From contig NW_027062911.1 in the NCBI RefSeq assembly GCF_032884065.1, positions 1 to 64,000 of the forward strand: a DNA stretch of 64,000 nucleotides, in the 5' to 3' direction. Below, piece after piece: positions 44,516 through 57,211 of this stretch; position 1 is the stretch's first letter; each line of letters starts with the position of its first letter. The position numbers were made by a program, and so were the translations under genes. The DNA is from Artemia franciscana (lineage: Eukaryota; Arthropoda; Branchiopoda; Anostraca; Artemiidae). Under the pieces are notes generated by a model. It was given only the letters and a program-made list of their open reading frames with translations, was not told where the DNA came from and ran no database searches.

Positions 44516-45094
44516 GGAAAAAAACTGAGAAAGCGGAAAAAAAACTAAAAGAAAAATAAAAAAAGGAAAAAAACTAAAAAAACCAATAGAAAAACTAAAT
44601 AGAAAAAAAAGTGAAAAAAAAATAAAAAACCTAAAAAACTAGAAAAGAGATTCAAAAAAGAAGAAACTAAGAAAAGAAAAATTTAGGAATGAAGAAAAAC
44701 TAAAAAAGAAAAAAAACTAAAAAAAGAAAACTAAAGAAAATAAAAGAAACTAAAAGAAACTAAAAAAGGAAAAAAAACTAAAAACTTTTGTCTATAAGCA
44801 AATGTAAAAAAAACTGAAAAAAGGAAACTAATAAAACTAAAAAAAAGAAAAAAGAAAAAGAAAAAAAGAAAACTAAAAAAAAACTAAAAAAGAAAAAAAT
44901 TAAAAAAAAGAACCTAAAAAAAGAAAAACTAAAAATGAAAAAAAAAGAAAACCAAAAAAGAAAAAACTAAAAAAAAATAAACCAAAAAAGAAAAAAAAAC
45001 TAAAAAAGAAAAAACTAAAAAAAGAGAAACTAAAAAATAAAAAACTGAAAAAAAACTAAGGTCAAAGGCAATCATTTAAAAAAAAAAGAAAAAG
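44516..45094. repeat. A-rich low-complexity tract (unit 3)
   Basis: Same tract with small differences in A-run lengths. Confidence 0.9.
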
Positions 45095-45345
45095 GTTTTA
45101 GTTCTGTTCTATTTTCTCAACCACTCTATATTAATCAAGTATTCAATAATACAATCTGTATTAACGGTTACCGCAGTACATTGGCTTTAATGTTCTTTCG
45201 AATTCGAAGGATGTGAGTTCAAGTCACTTTGCTGTAATCTATAGTAAGTAAAAAAAAGGTAAGTAAGACAAACTTTTACTTACTTTCACTAGATTACTAG
45301 ACTTTTACTAGATTAAAAGTTTAATCTGATTCGTCTATCAAAACT

Positions 45346-45378
45346 AGATTTGCTAGCGCCTCAAGCGCTAGCAAATCT
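45346..45378. repeat. Perfect 14-bp foldback palindrome (unit 3)
   Basis: Identical to 14818-14850. Confidence 0.85.
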
Positions 45379-45392
45379 GGACATCCCTCATC

Positions 45393-47147
45393 ATGTGCAT
45401 CCATGGCAGATATTTTGTCTGTTCTTTTTTTCATGCAATGAAGTACAAAGTCTCTGCTCCAAAAGATCCTTCTTCAGATAGGTTTATACTATCGAAAGGG
45501 CATGCTGCAACTATACTCTATGCAGCATGGGCTGAAGCTGGACTTTTCCCCAAGAGTGAACTATTGAACTTGAGGAAAATCGATAGTGATTTGGAGGGTC
45601 ATCCAACCCCACGTTTGAACTTCATAGATGTTTCCACTGGATCCCTTGGTCAAGGACTTAGTGTAGCTGCTGGTATGGCATATGTTGGAAAAAATATTGA
45701 CAAGGCTTCCTACAGAACATATTGCTTGATTGGGGATGGAGAGTCTGCTGAAGGATCCATTTGGGAAGCAATGCATTTTGCTGGTCATTACAAGCTCGAT
45801 AATCTTGTTGTTATTTTTGATGTTAATCGTCTCGGACAGTCTGAGCCAACAGCTTTACAACATGATGTAGAGACCTACAGAAAGAGGGCAGATGCATTTG
45901 GATTTCAGGCCATTGTTATCGATGGCCACAATATTGAAGAAATAGTTAGGGCTTTTGACGAAGCAGCAGCAACCAAAGGAAAACCAACTGCCATCATTGC
46001 CAAAACGTTCAAAGGTCAAGGACTGGATGGAGTGTCTGATCATGAAAATTGGCACGGTAAACCTTTAGGTGACAAGGCAGGTAGTATTGTTAAAAACATT
46101 GAAGAGCGTATAGCTGGCAATGTTCCTGCCACAATTGCTGAGTCTCCGGTTGAAGATGCCCCAGTCGTTAGCATTAAAAACATTCGTCTATCTTCAGTGC
46201 CAGCTTACAAAAAAGGGGAGACAGTTGTTACTCGTGTTGCTTATGGTACTGCTTTGATGAAACTTGCCCAGAACAATTCCCGGGTCATTGGCTTGGATGG
46301 TGATACAAAGAATTCTACTTATTCCGAAAAAATCAAGAAGGTTTCCACCCATAATTACATTGAATGCTACATTGCTGAACAAAATTTAGTTGGGGTTGCT
46401 ATTGGTGCTGCTTGTCGTGACCGAACTGTTGCATTCTGTTCTACTTTTGCTGCATTTTTCACCCGCACTTTTGATCAGATTAGAATGGGTGCCATTTCTC
46501 AGACAAACATCAACTGTGTCGAATCACTTGCTGGTGTGAGTATTGGTGAAGATGGACCGAGTCAGATGGCGCTTGAAGATTTGGCTAAGTTTAGAACTAT
46601 CCCTGGTTGTACTGTATTCTATCCCAGTGATGCTGTGAGCTGCGAACGAGCCTGTGAACTGGCAGCTAACACAAGAGGTATCTGTTTCATTAGGACATCT
46701 AGGCCAGCCACCGTTGTTATTTATAATAATGAAGCACTATTCCAAGTGGGTAAAGCCAAGGTAGTCCGAGAGAACCCTGGTGACAAGGTTGTTCTCATTG
46801 GAGCGGGCATAACTATGCACGAAGGTCTGAAGGCGGCTGATACCATGGCGACTAACGGCATCCATGTGTGCGTCATTGATCCTTTCACAATTAAACCCTT
46901 GGATGCTGACACCATTCGTTCTCATACTCTACGTGTTGGTGGCAAGATACTCACTGTTGAAGATCATTACCCAGAGGGTGGTATTGGCGAATCTGTAGCT
47001 TGTGCCCTGTCGACTGATGCAAATATTATTGTCAAGCGTCTAGCAGTCAATGAGGTTCCACGATCTGGTCCCCCTGAGGTTCTTCTTGAAAAGTACGGTA
47101 TTAGCTCAAATTGCATAGTCAAGGCCGTTTACAATTTACTCCAATGA
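45393..47147 (+). CDS. Transketolase, intronless, 5'-truncated copy (unit 3)
   Basis: 584 codons, the same truncation and the same seven-T frame change (45425-45431) as the unit 1 copy. By my reading four residues differ: A81S, A279V, H379L and N577K. His379 lies in the conserved S-H-x-G segment beside the active site, so its loss makes a working enzyme less likely here. N577K restores the residue found in the short C-terminal copies. The antiparallel partner is 43223-44018. Confidence 0.85.
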   Translation: MCIHGRYFVCSFFHAMKYKVSAPKDPSSDRFILSKGHAATILYAAWAEAGLFPKSELLNLRKIDSDLEGHPTPRLNFIDVSTGSLGQGLSVAAGMAYVGKNIDKASYRTYCLIGDGESAEGSIWEAMHFAGHYKLDNLVVIFDVNRLGQSEPTALQHDVETYRKRADAFGFQAIVIDGHNIEEIVRAFDEAAATKGKPTAIIAKTFKGQGLDGVSDHENWHGKPLGDKAGSIVKNIEERIAGNVPATIAESPVEDAPVVSIKNIRLSSVPAYKKGETVVTRVAYGTALMKLAQNNSRVIGLDGDTKNSTYSEKIKKVSTHNYIECYIAEQNLVGVAIGAACRDRTVAFCSTFAAFFTRTFDQIRMGAISQTNINCVESLAGVSIGEDGPSQMALEDLAKFRTIPGCTVFYPSDAVSCERACELAANTRGICFIRTSRPATVVIYNNEALFQVGKAKVVRENPGDKVVLIGAGITMHEGLKAADTMATNGIHVCVIDPFTIKPLDADTIRSHTLRVGGKILTVEDHYPEGGIGESVACALSTDANIIVKRLAVNEVPRSGPPEVLLEKYGISSNCIVKAVYNLLQ

Positions 47148-47548
47148 TTCCTTAGCACTCAGTGCATTTGATTTGAAGTTGAAATTCTTTGCTGATTATT
47201 TTAGCATTTATGTCTATACAGCATCATCGTTCTAAGGTATTAGGATTCTTTTCGCATGATTTAGTTTGTTTGACTCTATTTGGCAATACTGTTTGTCATC
47301 GGAAGTTAGCATACATGCTTGTGTTATTTAGATAATAATTATGGTTTAATGTTGAAAAGGAAATGTCAAAACGTGAAAAACTCCATTTAACTCCACCATA
47401 GCCAGTTCCAAGTCCGGTCGCGAAAAGAAGAGGATTGGACGATAGGCTTGCTACCTGTCCCTTAAAAAGAAACCAGCAACTGAATCGTCGACTTTAGCCT
47501 TGGATTTGACTACTACTTCCCTAACACCCTCAAAATCCCCCCGGACTC
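47148..47548 (+). repeat. Transketolase 3' flank, second copy (unit 3)
   Basis: Matches 16620-17193 but lacks about 175 bp at about 47331, where GTGTTATTTAGA joins directly to TAATAATTATGG. Confidence 0.8.
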
Positions 47549-47904
47549 GATTTTTAACTACGAAGCAACAACTGAAGCTCGGATTTTGAAATGTGAGGAC
47601 AATGAGCCAGATTTCAAAAACTGAACAGATACTGAAAGAAATGATACAGTACAATATAGACGTAACAGCCATTAGTGAAACTAGATGGCTTGGTAGTGGG
47701 ATGGAACCCCTACAAGGTGGCTACGTCCTCACATACAGTGGACATGAAAGAAAACGCCAAGCAGGTGTGGGTGTACTGATGTCACCCACTGTTAGGCGAG
47801 GGACACTAAAATGGAAGAATTATTTACAAACAAATCACGATATCACGATGCAAGAATATCCACCAAACTTTACTTTTTGTCAGCCTCAGACACATCTGAA
47901 TTAA
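47549..47904 (+). mobile_element. LINE endonuclease fragment B, second copy (unit 3)
   Basis: Longest version: 103 codons from 47593, running past VGVLMSPTVRRGTLKWKNY because the stop seen elsewhere (GGTGAG) is GGCGAG here. Confidence 0.75.
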
Positions 47905-48059
47905 TTGTTATGCAGCACTCATATCTTCTATACATATAAAAACTAGCTGTTGGGGTTATCAAAAAACCTTAGTTATCAAAAAAACCCTTTAGTCCTCACT
48001 TTCTTAGATTTACAAGTTAACGTTTGATTCAGCAGATACAAGAGCTTTAGGAGGGATCG

Positions 48060-48451
48060 GGATTTATCTGACATATTACGTGGACAGAGGTCATAGCTTT
48101 TAGGTGAGGTGATATTTACTTTATTTTGCCTCTGTAAATTATCATAAATTGAATTCAATCCAAATTCACCTGTATCTTTGTTTATGGAATTATTCTTGAA
48201 TATATTTTTTTTTAATTTCGATTGTTTCCGTGAAAATTTGCTTTAAACCTTGGTCCCTAGAAATCAAAGAAACATTTTCAAACAAAATAAATGATTTGGA
48301 CAATTATAGATGTTTCGAGAGGGCCGACATGAAATCTACAGGTTTGGTATTTTGCAAATACCATCGTCTTTAAAGCAAAATACCAAACCTGAAGATTTCA
48401 CGTTGGCCTAAAAAATATGACCTTTGTCCACGTAATATGTCAGATAAATCC
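48060..48451. repeat. Nested inverted repeat across unit 3/4 boundary
   Basis: Copy with outer arms 48060-48095 and 48416-48451 and inner arms 48322-48355 and 48375-48408. Confidence 0.82.
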
Positions 48452-49019
48452 AATGACCCGGAACCGAAAAGGTCAAAGAGATTGGCTTCCGCTGTTGCAT
48501 TGAAAAAAAAATAAGAGCAATAAACTATATGTAATTAATTTATTAGGTATAAATTTTGTTTGGTTTTATTCATGTCTTTTAATTTTACTGCTCATGATGA
48601 ACACTGTATATGTTTTCAAAATATCCAGTCAATTTTTTTTCTGTTCACTGTCGATAAAAAGGTTTCATCCCTATTTTGAACTGTTTTACTTTCGTCATGG
48701 AAAGGCAGTGTGGTCTTCGAAGTTATCTCCACCCTCTGGAATTTTTTGCTCTTCCTAGATTTTGAAAAATAAATTTTTTGGGGGTATTTTCATTAAAAAT
48801 GCCTTTCTTACAAAATCCTTTTTTTTCAATAACTTATTTTGGTATTTTCTCCAATGTCCCTGCTCTGAAAATTTTTATGCTCTTAAAATCTTATGATTCT
48901 TTGACAGTTTCATGGCTTTTAGACTGTTCTTTTAATAGCTCATAGACCATTAAAAAAAATTAATAATTTAACTAATTAATTAACAATAAATTATTAAGTT
49001 AATTAACAATTATCATTTT

Positions 49020-49303
49020 AGAATCATTGACTTTGAATCACTAGTCCAGATTGAAGCTTTGACCATTAATCGTTGCCAAGAGGTCAAATCCATAGCGGCT
49101 ACTAAGGCTTTTCAAGAGGCTAAGGATACTCCACAGTCCTCTTCATGTGGCTCAAGCGCTATTTGCTGTATGAAGATGGTGCTCTGAATTTTGGTAGCTC
49201 GGAGGACAGCTTTTCAGCAATACCTTTGAAAAAGAGAGGGAATCTGAATGATGGCATCAACATTACTCTACAATTTAGGACGTATCAGTCGGACGGATTA
49301 TAA
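49020..49303 (+). pseudogene. Exon-like remnant with laminin-G-like reading (unit 4)
   Basis: Copy with frame one 49020-49187 (55 codons) and LamG-like reading 49175-49303, matching unit 2. Confidence 0.35.
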
Positions 49304-50647
49304 TGGGAGGATATAACAATACAGGAAAATCAAGGTCTTTTCCCGTATATTCATATACTCCGTCCCTACCTTAAGAAATATTGTTTATGTAAGTTAGCTA
49401 AAAGGCTATGATGCAATATAATATATTTCTTTTTGGCGGAATTACATCAAAAATAAATAAATATTTGGTAGAAAAATTTTATGTAAAATCCAGACCTCTG
49501 ACAAGTACAAATCACTTGTCCCTTTTTAATATAAACAAGAGAAAAGAGGTTGTCTCTTGTAACTTTTGATATTGTGTTCCTAAGACGAAATATTCCTAAT
49601 ACATGACAGTGGAAAGGCTATGACGCTATAAAATGACGTTTCTTTTCTACAAAGTCATGCGTTGGGAATATAAAGAATTAGAAATATATGAGAATAAAAC
49701 CCCTAATTTAATCATGTGCTTAACCGTCACTTTTGAACAGTGTCCATTATCAACATAACAAAATATTAATACGTTGCCACGTTTATCATATGCTTAATCA
49801 TCCTTGAAACAAGTGCAATTAAATGTCACAATAATTAATGTTTATTGATGATCATGTGACTCACAAATATTTTATAACAATACTTTTATAATTATGTACT
49901 ATTATTGCTATTTTATTTAATAGCCATATGATTCTGCCTGGAAATTTTTATTATAGAAATTGGCATACTCTGGCATTGGCCGACTATACGGCATGGTCAA
50001 AATTAAGAAACACCTATCATGTTTTATCAACCGCCAAAAATTGCCCAAATCACAAATCTGACTGAACCGACAGCTATCGCCCAAAGTAAGACTGCTCAAA
50101 CAAGCTACAGCTACTGTCCTGTAATCATCTTCACCCCTCTAACTGAATCGTAGAGACCTGAGCAGACACAATATCCAAGCGAGGAGGTACTCCCACCACA
50201 CGCTCCCGAAGGCATCACGACGTACAGCCTGCATCAACTTGAAACCCGACTTTAGCAACGTCACAAACACAGATGAAGATTTGGAAGAAAACAACTTATC
50301 CTAATTTTATAACTAGTGCAACAACTGCTAAGTAAGGCATTACTTATTTAAGAATTACCTTACCCTCATAAAACAATCAACAAACGCTTTAAGAACAAAA
50401 CAAATGCAGAAGACAGCGGGAACGGAACGGAAGAGCCATAGTACCAGCTGTACTATCGTACTTAAATTGCTAGGGAAGAAACGCTAGAAAGCGTAAAATT
50501 AAAATAAACTTCAACAATCGCTAAAGTCTCAAGCAGTAAATATGATTTGAAGTGAAAGACTGAAAAATTACATTATCCTTAGACATCAGTTCAATTAGTG
50601 AAATGGGCAAAAATAAAAAAATTGTGATTATGCGTAAAACTAACATT

Positions 50648-50795
50648 CTAACAATAGGTGATGAACAATACAAGAAAATGCCAATAATAAAGTGAAATTT
50701 GAAATCAAAATAAATTTAAATCTAACAATAAGTGACGAATGATACAAGGAAATACCAATATTATAGTGAAATTTGAAGTAAATGTGTCAGTGTAA
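50648..50795. repeat. 74-bp tandem duplication, unit 4
   Basis: Copies start at 50648 and 50722. Confidence 0.8.
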
Positions 50796-51292
50796 TCTTT
50801 ATCATATAATTTAAATGTATTTGTATGCCTTAACGAAAGAACACCTGGGATCAATTGGAAACTAAATACAATACAAAAAAATTCAAATAAAAGACAAACA
50901 ATTGGATTCAGGTATTCACGTGTAAACCTTGTTCATGTTGTGATGTATTAATGTAATTCAAGTATAAGGTGTAGGATCAATACAAGGTGTAAGAATATAT
51001 ACATTTTTTTTAAATATCATTTATGAGGTGAAAGAATTAAAATAAAAATATTTTGACAATAAAAAGTTTTAAGAAAGGTAAAATTTAAGGAAAAGGAATG
51101 TTCTGATTGACGAGGGCGTCAATCTATGGCGGGATAGGGGATATGTGACATATGGAACAGCAGCCCCCTCCCCCTTACAGAACTCAGAACCAAATCCCTC
51201 ATTTGGTCACTTTAGAAAGTTTTAAAATAAGAATTTCTTATACGCCTAAAGATTTTAAAGTGTAAATTCATCATCTCATAAGATTTGTGCTT

Positions 51293-51423
51293 TTGGCACA
51301 AGTTTTACAGCAAGCAAAAAATGATACTTTTTACTTTTGGCACAAGTTTTACAGCAAGCAAAAAATGATACGTTTTACTTTTGGCACAAGTTTTACAGCA
51401 AGCAAAAAAGATACTTTTTAAAC
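51293..51423. repeat. 44-bp minisatellite, three copies, unit 4
   Basis: Copies start at 51293, 51337 and 51381. Confidence 0.9.
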
Positions 51424-51776
51424 TATCAAAATTGGATTCAAAAATGTAACTTTTGATTAAAGCCAATTAGAAACCAGATTTCTATTACTGGTTTGGTCAA
51501 CGAACTAGTGGTGAAAATCCTCGTTGTAATAAATCTTTTGCAAGGAGGTTAGGCCATCTGTTGGATAATTAAAAGAACAGTTGTATTGCAACATTTCTGA
51601 GGTCAGTCTGCCCAGTGCTCAATTTAGAAATCCGGGTTGATTCTGGATATATAAGGTAGACCTGGAAGCCAGGAGAGTATTCAGTAAAATTCTGTCTTTG
51701 ATGAACAACGTACCGCTAATTCTTATTGAAGTCATTTTTATCTGAGGTTGTATACAAAGTAAGGAAATAAAGATAT

Positions 51777-52016
51777 TGTCAATAATTGTCTTTGTCTATG
51801 AGTCAAGGTATGAGGTACAGTTCCTTTTGTCTGTTGGATCGTTCCCAAGGGAATCTGCACAAGTCGGGAGACCTGAACATCACGATAATGATTCTGTCTC
51901 CATGCTTATAGAGATTTGTTAATAGTACCCTCTCAGTCTATGCCCCTTAACTACCCTGATCCCATGTTAAAATTTGCACATCCACTTAACTTTATAAGAA
52001 ACCCCCCCCCGTAACA
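51777..52016 (+). repeat. 5' LTR-like repeat (unit 4)
   Basis: About 240 bp, followed by GTGGCGTGGCC as in unit 2. Confidence 0.7.
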
Positions 52017-52301
52017 GTGGCGTGGCCTTCAATAAAGACATTAAAGGAACTATATGTGCCTGACAATGTGACTGCCTGCTACCATAGACAAATATGATTA
52101 TTTACAAATATTTTTTTGATTTTTAAGTGCAGTATAATTTTATTTCTACTTATGTGTTTTTTTATGTATTTATCTTAACCAAAAATAATTAGAATCTTTA
52201 ATAGTAAAAATTAAATACCAATAGAGTTTAAAAAACTAAATTTTTATATACCGCATACCTTCAATAATTCTTGAAAGAAAAACTGAACTAAAATAACAAA
52301 T

Positions 52302-52835
52302 ATGGCTCAGGAACAAGATGAATTATTAAAAGCGCGACAAATTATTGCAACTTCGGTAGAAATTGCCAAATCATTACCTGAGTATGAAGGGGATACGGAT
52401 GTGGATCAATTCAACATCCACTTAGGACAATTTGTGGAAATGACAAAAATTGACTTAAAAGTATTAAAAAACATGCTACTTTTAAGACTAAAAGGACAGG
52501 CGCAAACATTTTTAAAACAAATTGAAAACACAATGGGCACAGAAGCCACCTCAACAATTAACTCGATAGAGTTATTGCAACAGGCCTTCCAGAAAAGATT
52601 CATTGACGCAAGTTCATTGAATAAACTGAAACATGGCCTAATTACATTCAAACAGACCCAAAACGTCAGAGAGTACTTACATAAAATTAGAATCGCAACA
52701 GAAGCGCGATACGGTCCAGGAGAAGGGGAATTAAATGAAAAAATAATACTTAATGCATTTAAACATAGACTCGACCCAATATTAGATCGTCTATTAATTG
52801 CCAAAAATATCGACGACTTTAGAACTTCAGTTTGA
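52302..52835 (+). CDS. gag-like ORF (unit 4)
   Basis: 177 codons, open, with several amino-acid differences from the unit 2 copy (for example near KHRLDPILDRL). Confidence 0.6.
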   Translation: MAQEQDELLKARQIIATSVEIAKSLPEYEGDTDVDQFNIHLGQFVEMTKIDLKVLKNMLLLRLKGQAQTFLKQIENTMGTEATSTINSIELLQQAFQKRFIDASSLNKLKHGLITFKQTQNVREYLHKIRIATEARYGPGEGELNEKIILNAFKHRLDPILDRLLIAKNIDDFRTSV

Positions 52836-53344
52836 CTTCTGACTCGAAAAAGCTAAGAGAAAAATTCGTAAGTGATATTTTGAAAAATATAGTAAGATCT
52901 ACAGAAGATTATAATGAAGCAAATCGATGCGACAATATTAGGATCAAAAAACTACTTACTAAAAGAAATGCAAGCAACTGTTTCATACTTCAATATGGGT
53001 GTGATCGTGAAGTTCAAATAATTCTGAAATCTTTCAAATCAATAGAATATGACTTCAATAAAGAGGTGCTACACAAACCCAAAAAATATTTTTTGCAAGG
53101 TCCAGATGCAGGACCAGGAAGCATCCATGTAAAGGGAATTGCACCAGATTTTGCAAAAGATTGGCCTAGACATCAAAGTCTGAAAGAAGAAGGAGAAGAA
53201 GAAAAAGGAAAAGATGAAGAAGATGTAGAGGAAGATACTCCCACTGCATGGGCGATACCACTTGCTCTCCGGGATCCAATCTCTGTAGGTGGCATATTCT
53301 TAGGCGCAGTCCTCTCCTTGATTGCCGGATGGAAGACATTGTGA
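52832..53344 (+). CDS. ORF between gag and protease (unit 4)
   Basis: 170 codons, same layout as 4725-5237. Confidence 0.4.
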   Translation: MTSDSKKLREKFVSDILKNIVRSTEDYNEANRCDNIRIKKLLTKRNASNCFILQYGCDREVQIILKSFKSIEYDFNKEVLHKPKKYFLQGPDAGPGSIHVKGIAPDFAKDWPRHQSLKEEGEEEKGKDEEDVEEDTPTAWAIPLALRDPISVGGIFLGAVLSLIAGWKTL

Positions 53345-53413
53345 TGGCTAAAGATGAGCAAGATTTTTGTCTCTGAAAGTCTTTAAATATAATTTGAAAA
53401 TTTTAATGCATGA

Positions 53414-54017
53414 AATATTTATTTCTCAACCCTTATAGATTCAGGGGCAACAGTAAATGTAATAAATACATCCGTGTTTAACAAATTACCCAATTATATT
53501 AAACGACGAATGAGCAATATCTGTCCCAATTTATCAAGCGTAACCGGACATAATCTGGACGTAATGGGAACTGTATACCTAGCCTTGCACAAAGATAACA
53601 AGAATATCTATACTCGATTAATAATTTGTAAGAATTTTTCATACGAAGCGATAACAGGCACTAATTTTTTTAAAAGCCAATAAAATATTATTAGATGTAG
53701 CAAATTCAAAGTTTATCTATCCGACGGGAACCAAACCAATAATAAATAACATACAAGCAAACAAGGTAAAGGAGAACATAGGCAACATGAAAGTGTATAG
53801 GAGGAAACAAATTCAAGAAATTTCTTATTTATGGAAAAAAATAGCAAATATAGAAACTCCCAGGAAAAAACCAGCAGGTAATAGTCTAAATTCAATAAAA
53901 GAAAATCATAACGAAAAATATTATGGATTTGTAGTACGAAAAACTAAAATTCCCCCAAAATCAATGCAGAGAGTGCAAATATCTCAAATGTTAGAACCCA
54001 TTAATGATAAAAATTAA
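53414..54017 (+). pseudogene. Aspartic-protease-like region (unit 4)
   Basis: DSGATVNVIN site with the Asp codon at 53438. Broken. Confidence 0.6.
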
Positions 54018-54120
54018 ATTTGGATAACCTCACCGTTGGAAGATCTCCCGAAAAATGTAATCTGTGAAGAACAAATTATAAATTACGAAAAGGATGAAGG
54101 TTACATTTTGCTATTGCTAT

Positions 54121-54370
54121 TGTCAATAATTGTCTTTGTCTATGAGTCAAGGAATCAGGTACAGTTCCTATTGTCTGTTGGATCGTTCCCAAGGGAATCT
54201 GCACAACTCGGGAGACCTGAACATCACGATAATGATTCTGTCTCCATGGTTATAGAGATTTGTTAATAGAACCCTCTCAGTCTATGCCCCTTAACTACCC
54301 TGCTCCCATGTCCAAATTTGCACATCCACTTAACTTAACTTTATAAGAAACTCTCCCCCCCCCCGTAACA
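54121..54370 (+). repeat. 3' LTR-like repeat (unit 4)
   Basis: About 250 bp, TG...CA ends. Confidence 0.7.
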
Positions 54371-54605
54371 TTCCAGCGAAAATTGGGAAGAACTTGACTA
54401 TACGATTTCCCCAAAAACCATAATTTTTTCCCGATACAATCTTAACTCTTACCCTCAAAACGATTCCCAGACGACATACTACCCCCTAATACGCCATTGA
54501 TAGACCCCTAACATTATATGATGGATTAAAAAAGCTATACATACTCCCGGTGACAAAAGGTCAGAACAAGTGAATCAGCTCTAAAGGCAAACATTGCGAG
54601 AGGCC

Positions 54606-54989
54606 ATGGACTTAATAATATACCCAATTAAAAACAGAAAAAGTACGTTTGAAACAAAAGTGGTCACCAGTGAACAACAATACCATGATATAACAGTATC
54701 CAGAGCAAAACCAAAGGACTGTGTATCTTTGAAGGAAACCATACTGCAATGAATTCCCTATCGTCCTGAGGACATGGCTTTCAAACAATGGAGGTATAAC
54801 AAGAAAATGTTTGACTTCTCTAAGCTCAGAAGAATCCTTCAACTCTCCCGAACCGAGATCTCAACAAAAAAAATCAATAAACAACCCTTCTACTTCCCTA
54901 GAAGAACAAAAAACAGTTTGATTCCCCTACAATCTATGGGTTTGAAAATTGTTACTTTGCAATTCGATGTCTCAATAGCAAAAATTTAG
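54606..54989 (+). CDS. Unrecognised coding-like region (unit 4)
   Basis: Short ORFs 54606-54752 and 54774-54989. Confidence 0.3.
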
Positions 54990-55166
54990 CCAAAAACTAT
55001 CTAAAAAGTAATCAGACAAAAAGCATGATAAAAAAAAGAGCTAAGAGCACACATAGGACTTGTGACGAGATCGGAAGAGCCAAGAGCTAATATGGCAAAG
55101 CTCACGCCAAATTCGAAGGATCAACAGATCAATTTAAAAGGAGTATCAGAGGCTTAATGTCGGTCA

Positions 55167-57211
55167 TGATTTAAAATATGAGCTCTGAAGCACAAGGTCC
55201 TTCTAAATATCAAGATTCATTAGGATACGATCACCCATTCGTAATTAAAAAATAGCTCATTTTTTCTAATTTTTCCTCTCATTTCAGATGGTCGAATCGG
55301 GGAAAACAACTTTATCAACTCAATTTGAGCAGGTCCCTGACACGCATACCAATTAACATGGTCCTAGCACATCCAAAAGCGCTGAACTCACCAAAGCACT
55401 GGACTCCTCCTCCCTAACTCCCCCAAAGAGAGCAGATCCAGTCCAGTTACGTCAGTGACGTATCTACATTTGCTTATTCTAACCACCAAGATTCATCCTG
55501 ATCTCTTTACTCTAAGCTTTTTCCCAGATTTCCGGTTTCCTCTTCCGACTCCTCCCCCTAGTCATCGGATCTGGTCGGTATTTAAAATTAGACATCTGAG
55601 ACAGGAGTTCCATCTAAATATTAAACTTCATTAACGTCCTGTCACCGGTTCTTAGATAAAATATACCTCAATTTGATTACTTTTTCCGAACTGACACCCC
55701 CCCCCCCAAACTCCCCTAAAGAAAGCGGATTCAGTCCGATTATATCAATCACGTATCTAGGACTTATGCTTATTCTTCCCACCAAGTTTCATCCCGATCT
55801 CTTCACTGTAAGGGTTTTCCAAGATTCCCCATTTCTCCCACCAGCTCCCCCAGTATCCCTGGATCCAGTTGGGGTTCAAAAGAAGAGCTCTGAGACACGA
55901 GGTTCTTTTAAGATCCAGTCACCTGTTCTTAGGTTAAAAATAACTCAATTTTTAAAATTAATCCCCCCCCCAAAACAGATAAAATCCATTCCAGTTATGT
56001 CAATCACGTTTCTAGAACTTGTGCTTACTCTTTACATCAAGTTTCATCCCGATCTCTCCACTCTAACTGTTTTCCAAGATTTCCGGTTTCCAAGATTTCT
56101 GTTTCCCCAACCCAGCCCATTATGTCACCGAATCCGATTCGAATTGAAAATGGAGGTTTTAAAACATAAGATCTTTCTATATATCAAGTTCCATTAAGAT
56201 CCGATCACCCATTCGTAAGATAAAGATACCTCAAGTTTCACGTTTTTCAAGATTTTAGGTTTCCCCAATCATCTCCCCCCTAATGCTACCGGATCTCGTT
56301 GGGATTCAAAATGAGATTTCTAAAGCACAAGATCCTTCAAAATATCAAATTTCATTAAGATCTGATCACCCGTTCGTAAGTTGAAAATACTTCATTTTTT
56401 CTAATATTTCCAAAATACTAACACCCCCCCCCCACTCCGACTCCCCCAAAAACAGCGGATCCACTCTGGTTATATCAGTCATTTATCTTGGACTTTGGCT
56501 TATTCTTCCCACAAAATTTCAGCTTGTTCTTTCCACTTTAAGCGTTTTCCACGATTTCAGCCACCACCACCCCCCCCCCCCCTCCACAACTCCCCCCACA
56601 CTGGATCCGGTAGAGAATTAAAATATGACATCTGAGTTACGAGGTCGTTATAAAAATGATATTTCAATAAGATCCGATCAATCATTCGCAAGTTAAAAAT
56701 ACCTTTGGGGGGGAGTTAACCCTCCCCCCCAACTCCCTCAAAGAGAACAGATCTGTTCCCGTTATGTCAATCACGTATATAAGACATTGGCTTATTTTTC
56801 CACCAAGTTTCATCCCGATCCCTCCACTAAGCGTTTTCCAAAATTTTAGGTTCCCCTCCAACTCCCCCAAATGTCACCGGATCCAGTCGAAATTTAAAAA
56901 TAAGAACTTTCAGACACAGTATCAATCTTAATATCAAATTTCATTAAGATCCGTTCACCCGTTTGCAAGTTAAAAACACTTATTTTTTCTTATTTTTCCG
57001 AAATTAACTGTCCCACCCCTCCCCCTCTCCGGATGTTTGAGTAGGGAAAAACTATTTCCAATTTAATTTGGTCTGTTCTCCGATACGCTTTCCAGATTTC
57101 ATCGTCCTAGCGTATCTGAAAGTGCCTAAACTAGCAAAACCGGGACAGACAGAGCGACAGGCCGACAGAATTTGTGATCGCTATATGTCACTTGGTGAAT
57201 ACCAAGTGCCA
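55167..57211. repeat. Degenerate C-rich tandem repeat with terminal hairpin (unit 4)
   Basis: Same region, perfect hairpin at 57189-57208. Confidence 0.7.

Larger units (their letters stand above)
30535..48126. repeat. Tandem array unit 3 (long type)
   Basis: Long unit. It is about 170 bp shorter than unit 1, almost all from a gap in the transketolase 3' flank near 47331. Its first 3 kb mixes the variants of units 1 and 2: it has the 12-base segment seen in units 2 and 4 near 31515, and also the segment of about 40 bp near 32880 that only units 1 and 5 share with it. Confidence 0.93.
49304..51558. other. AT-rich spacer, unit 4
   Basis: Same content and the same short replacement (near 50473) as unit 2. 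No gene recognised. Confidence 0.5.
51777..54370 (+). mobile_element. LTR element fossil (unit 4)
   Basis: 2.59 kb copy at the same unit position; broken. No pol recognisable. Confidence 0.75.
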
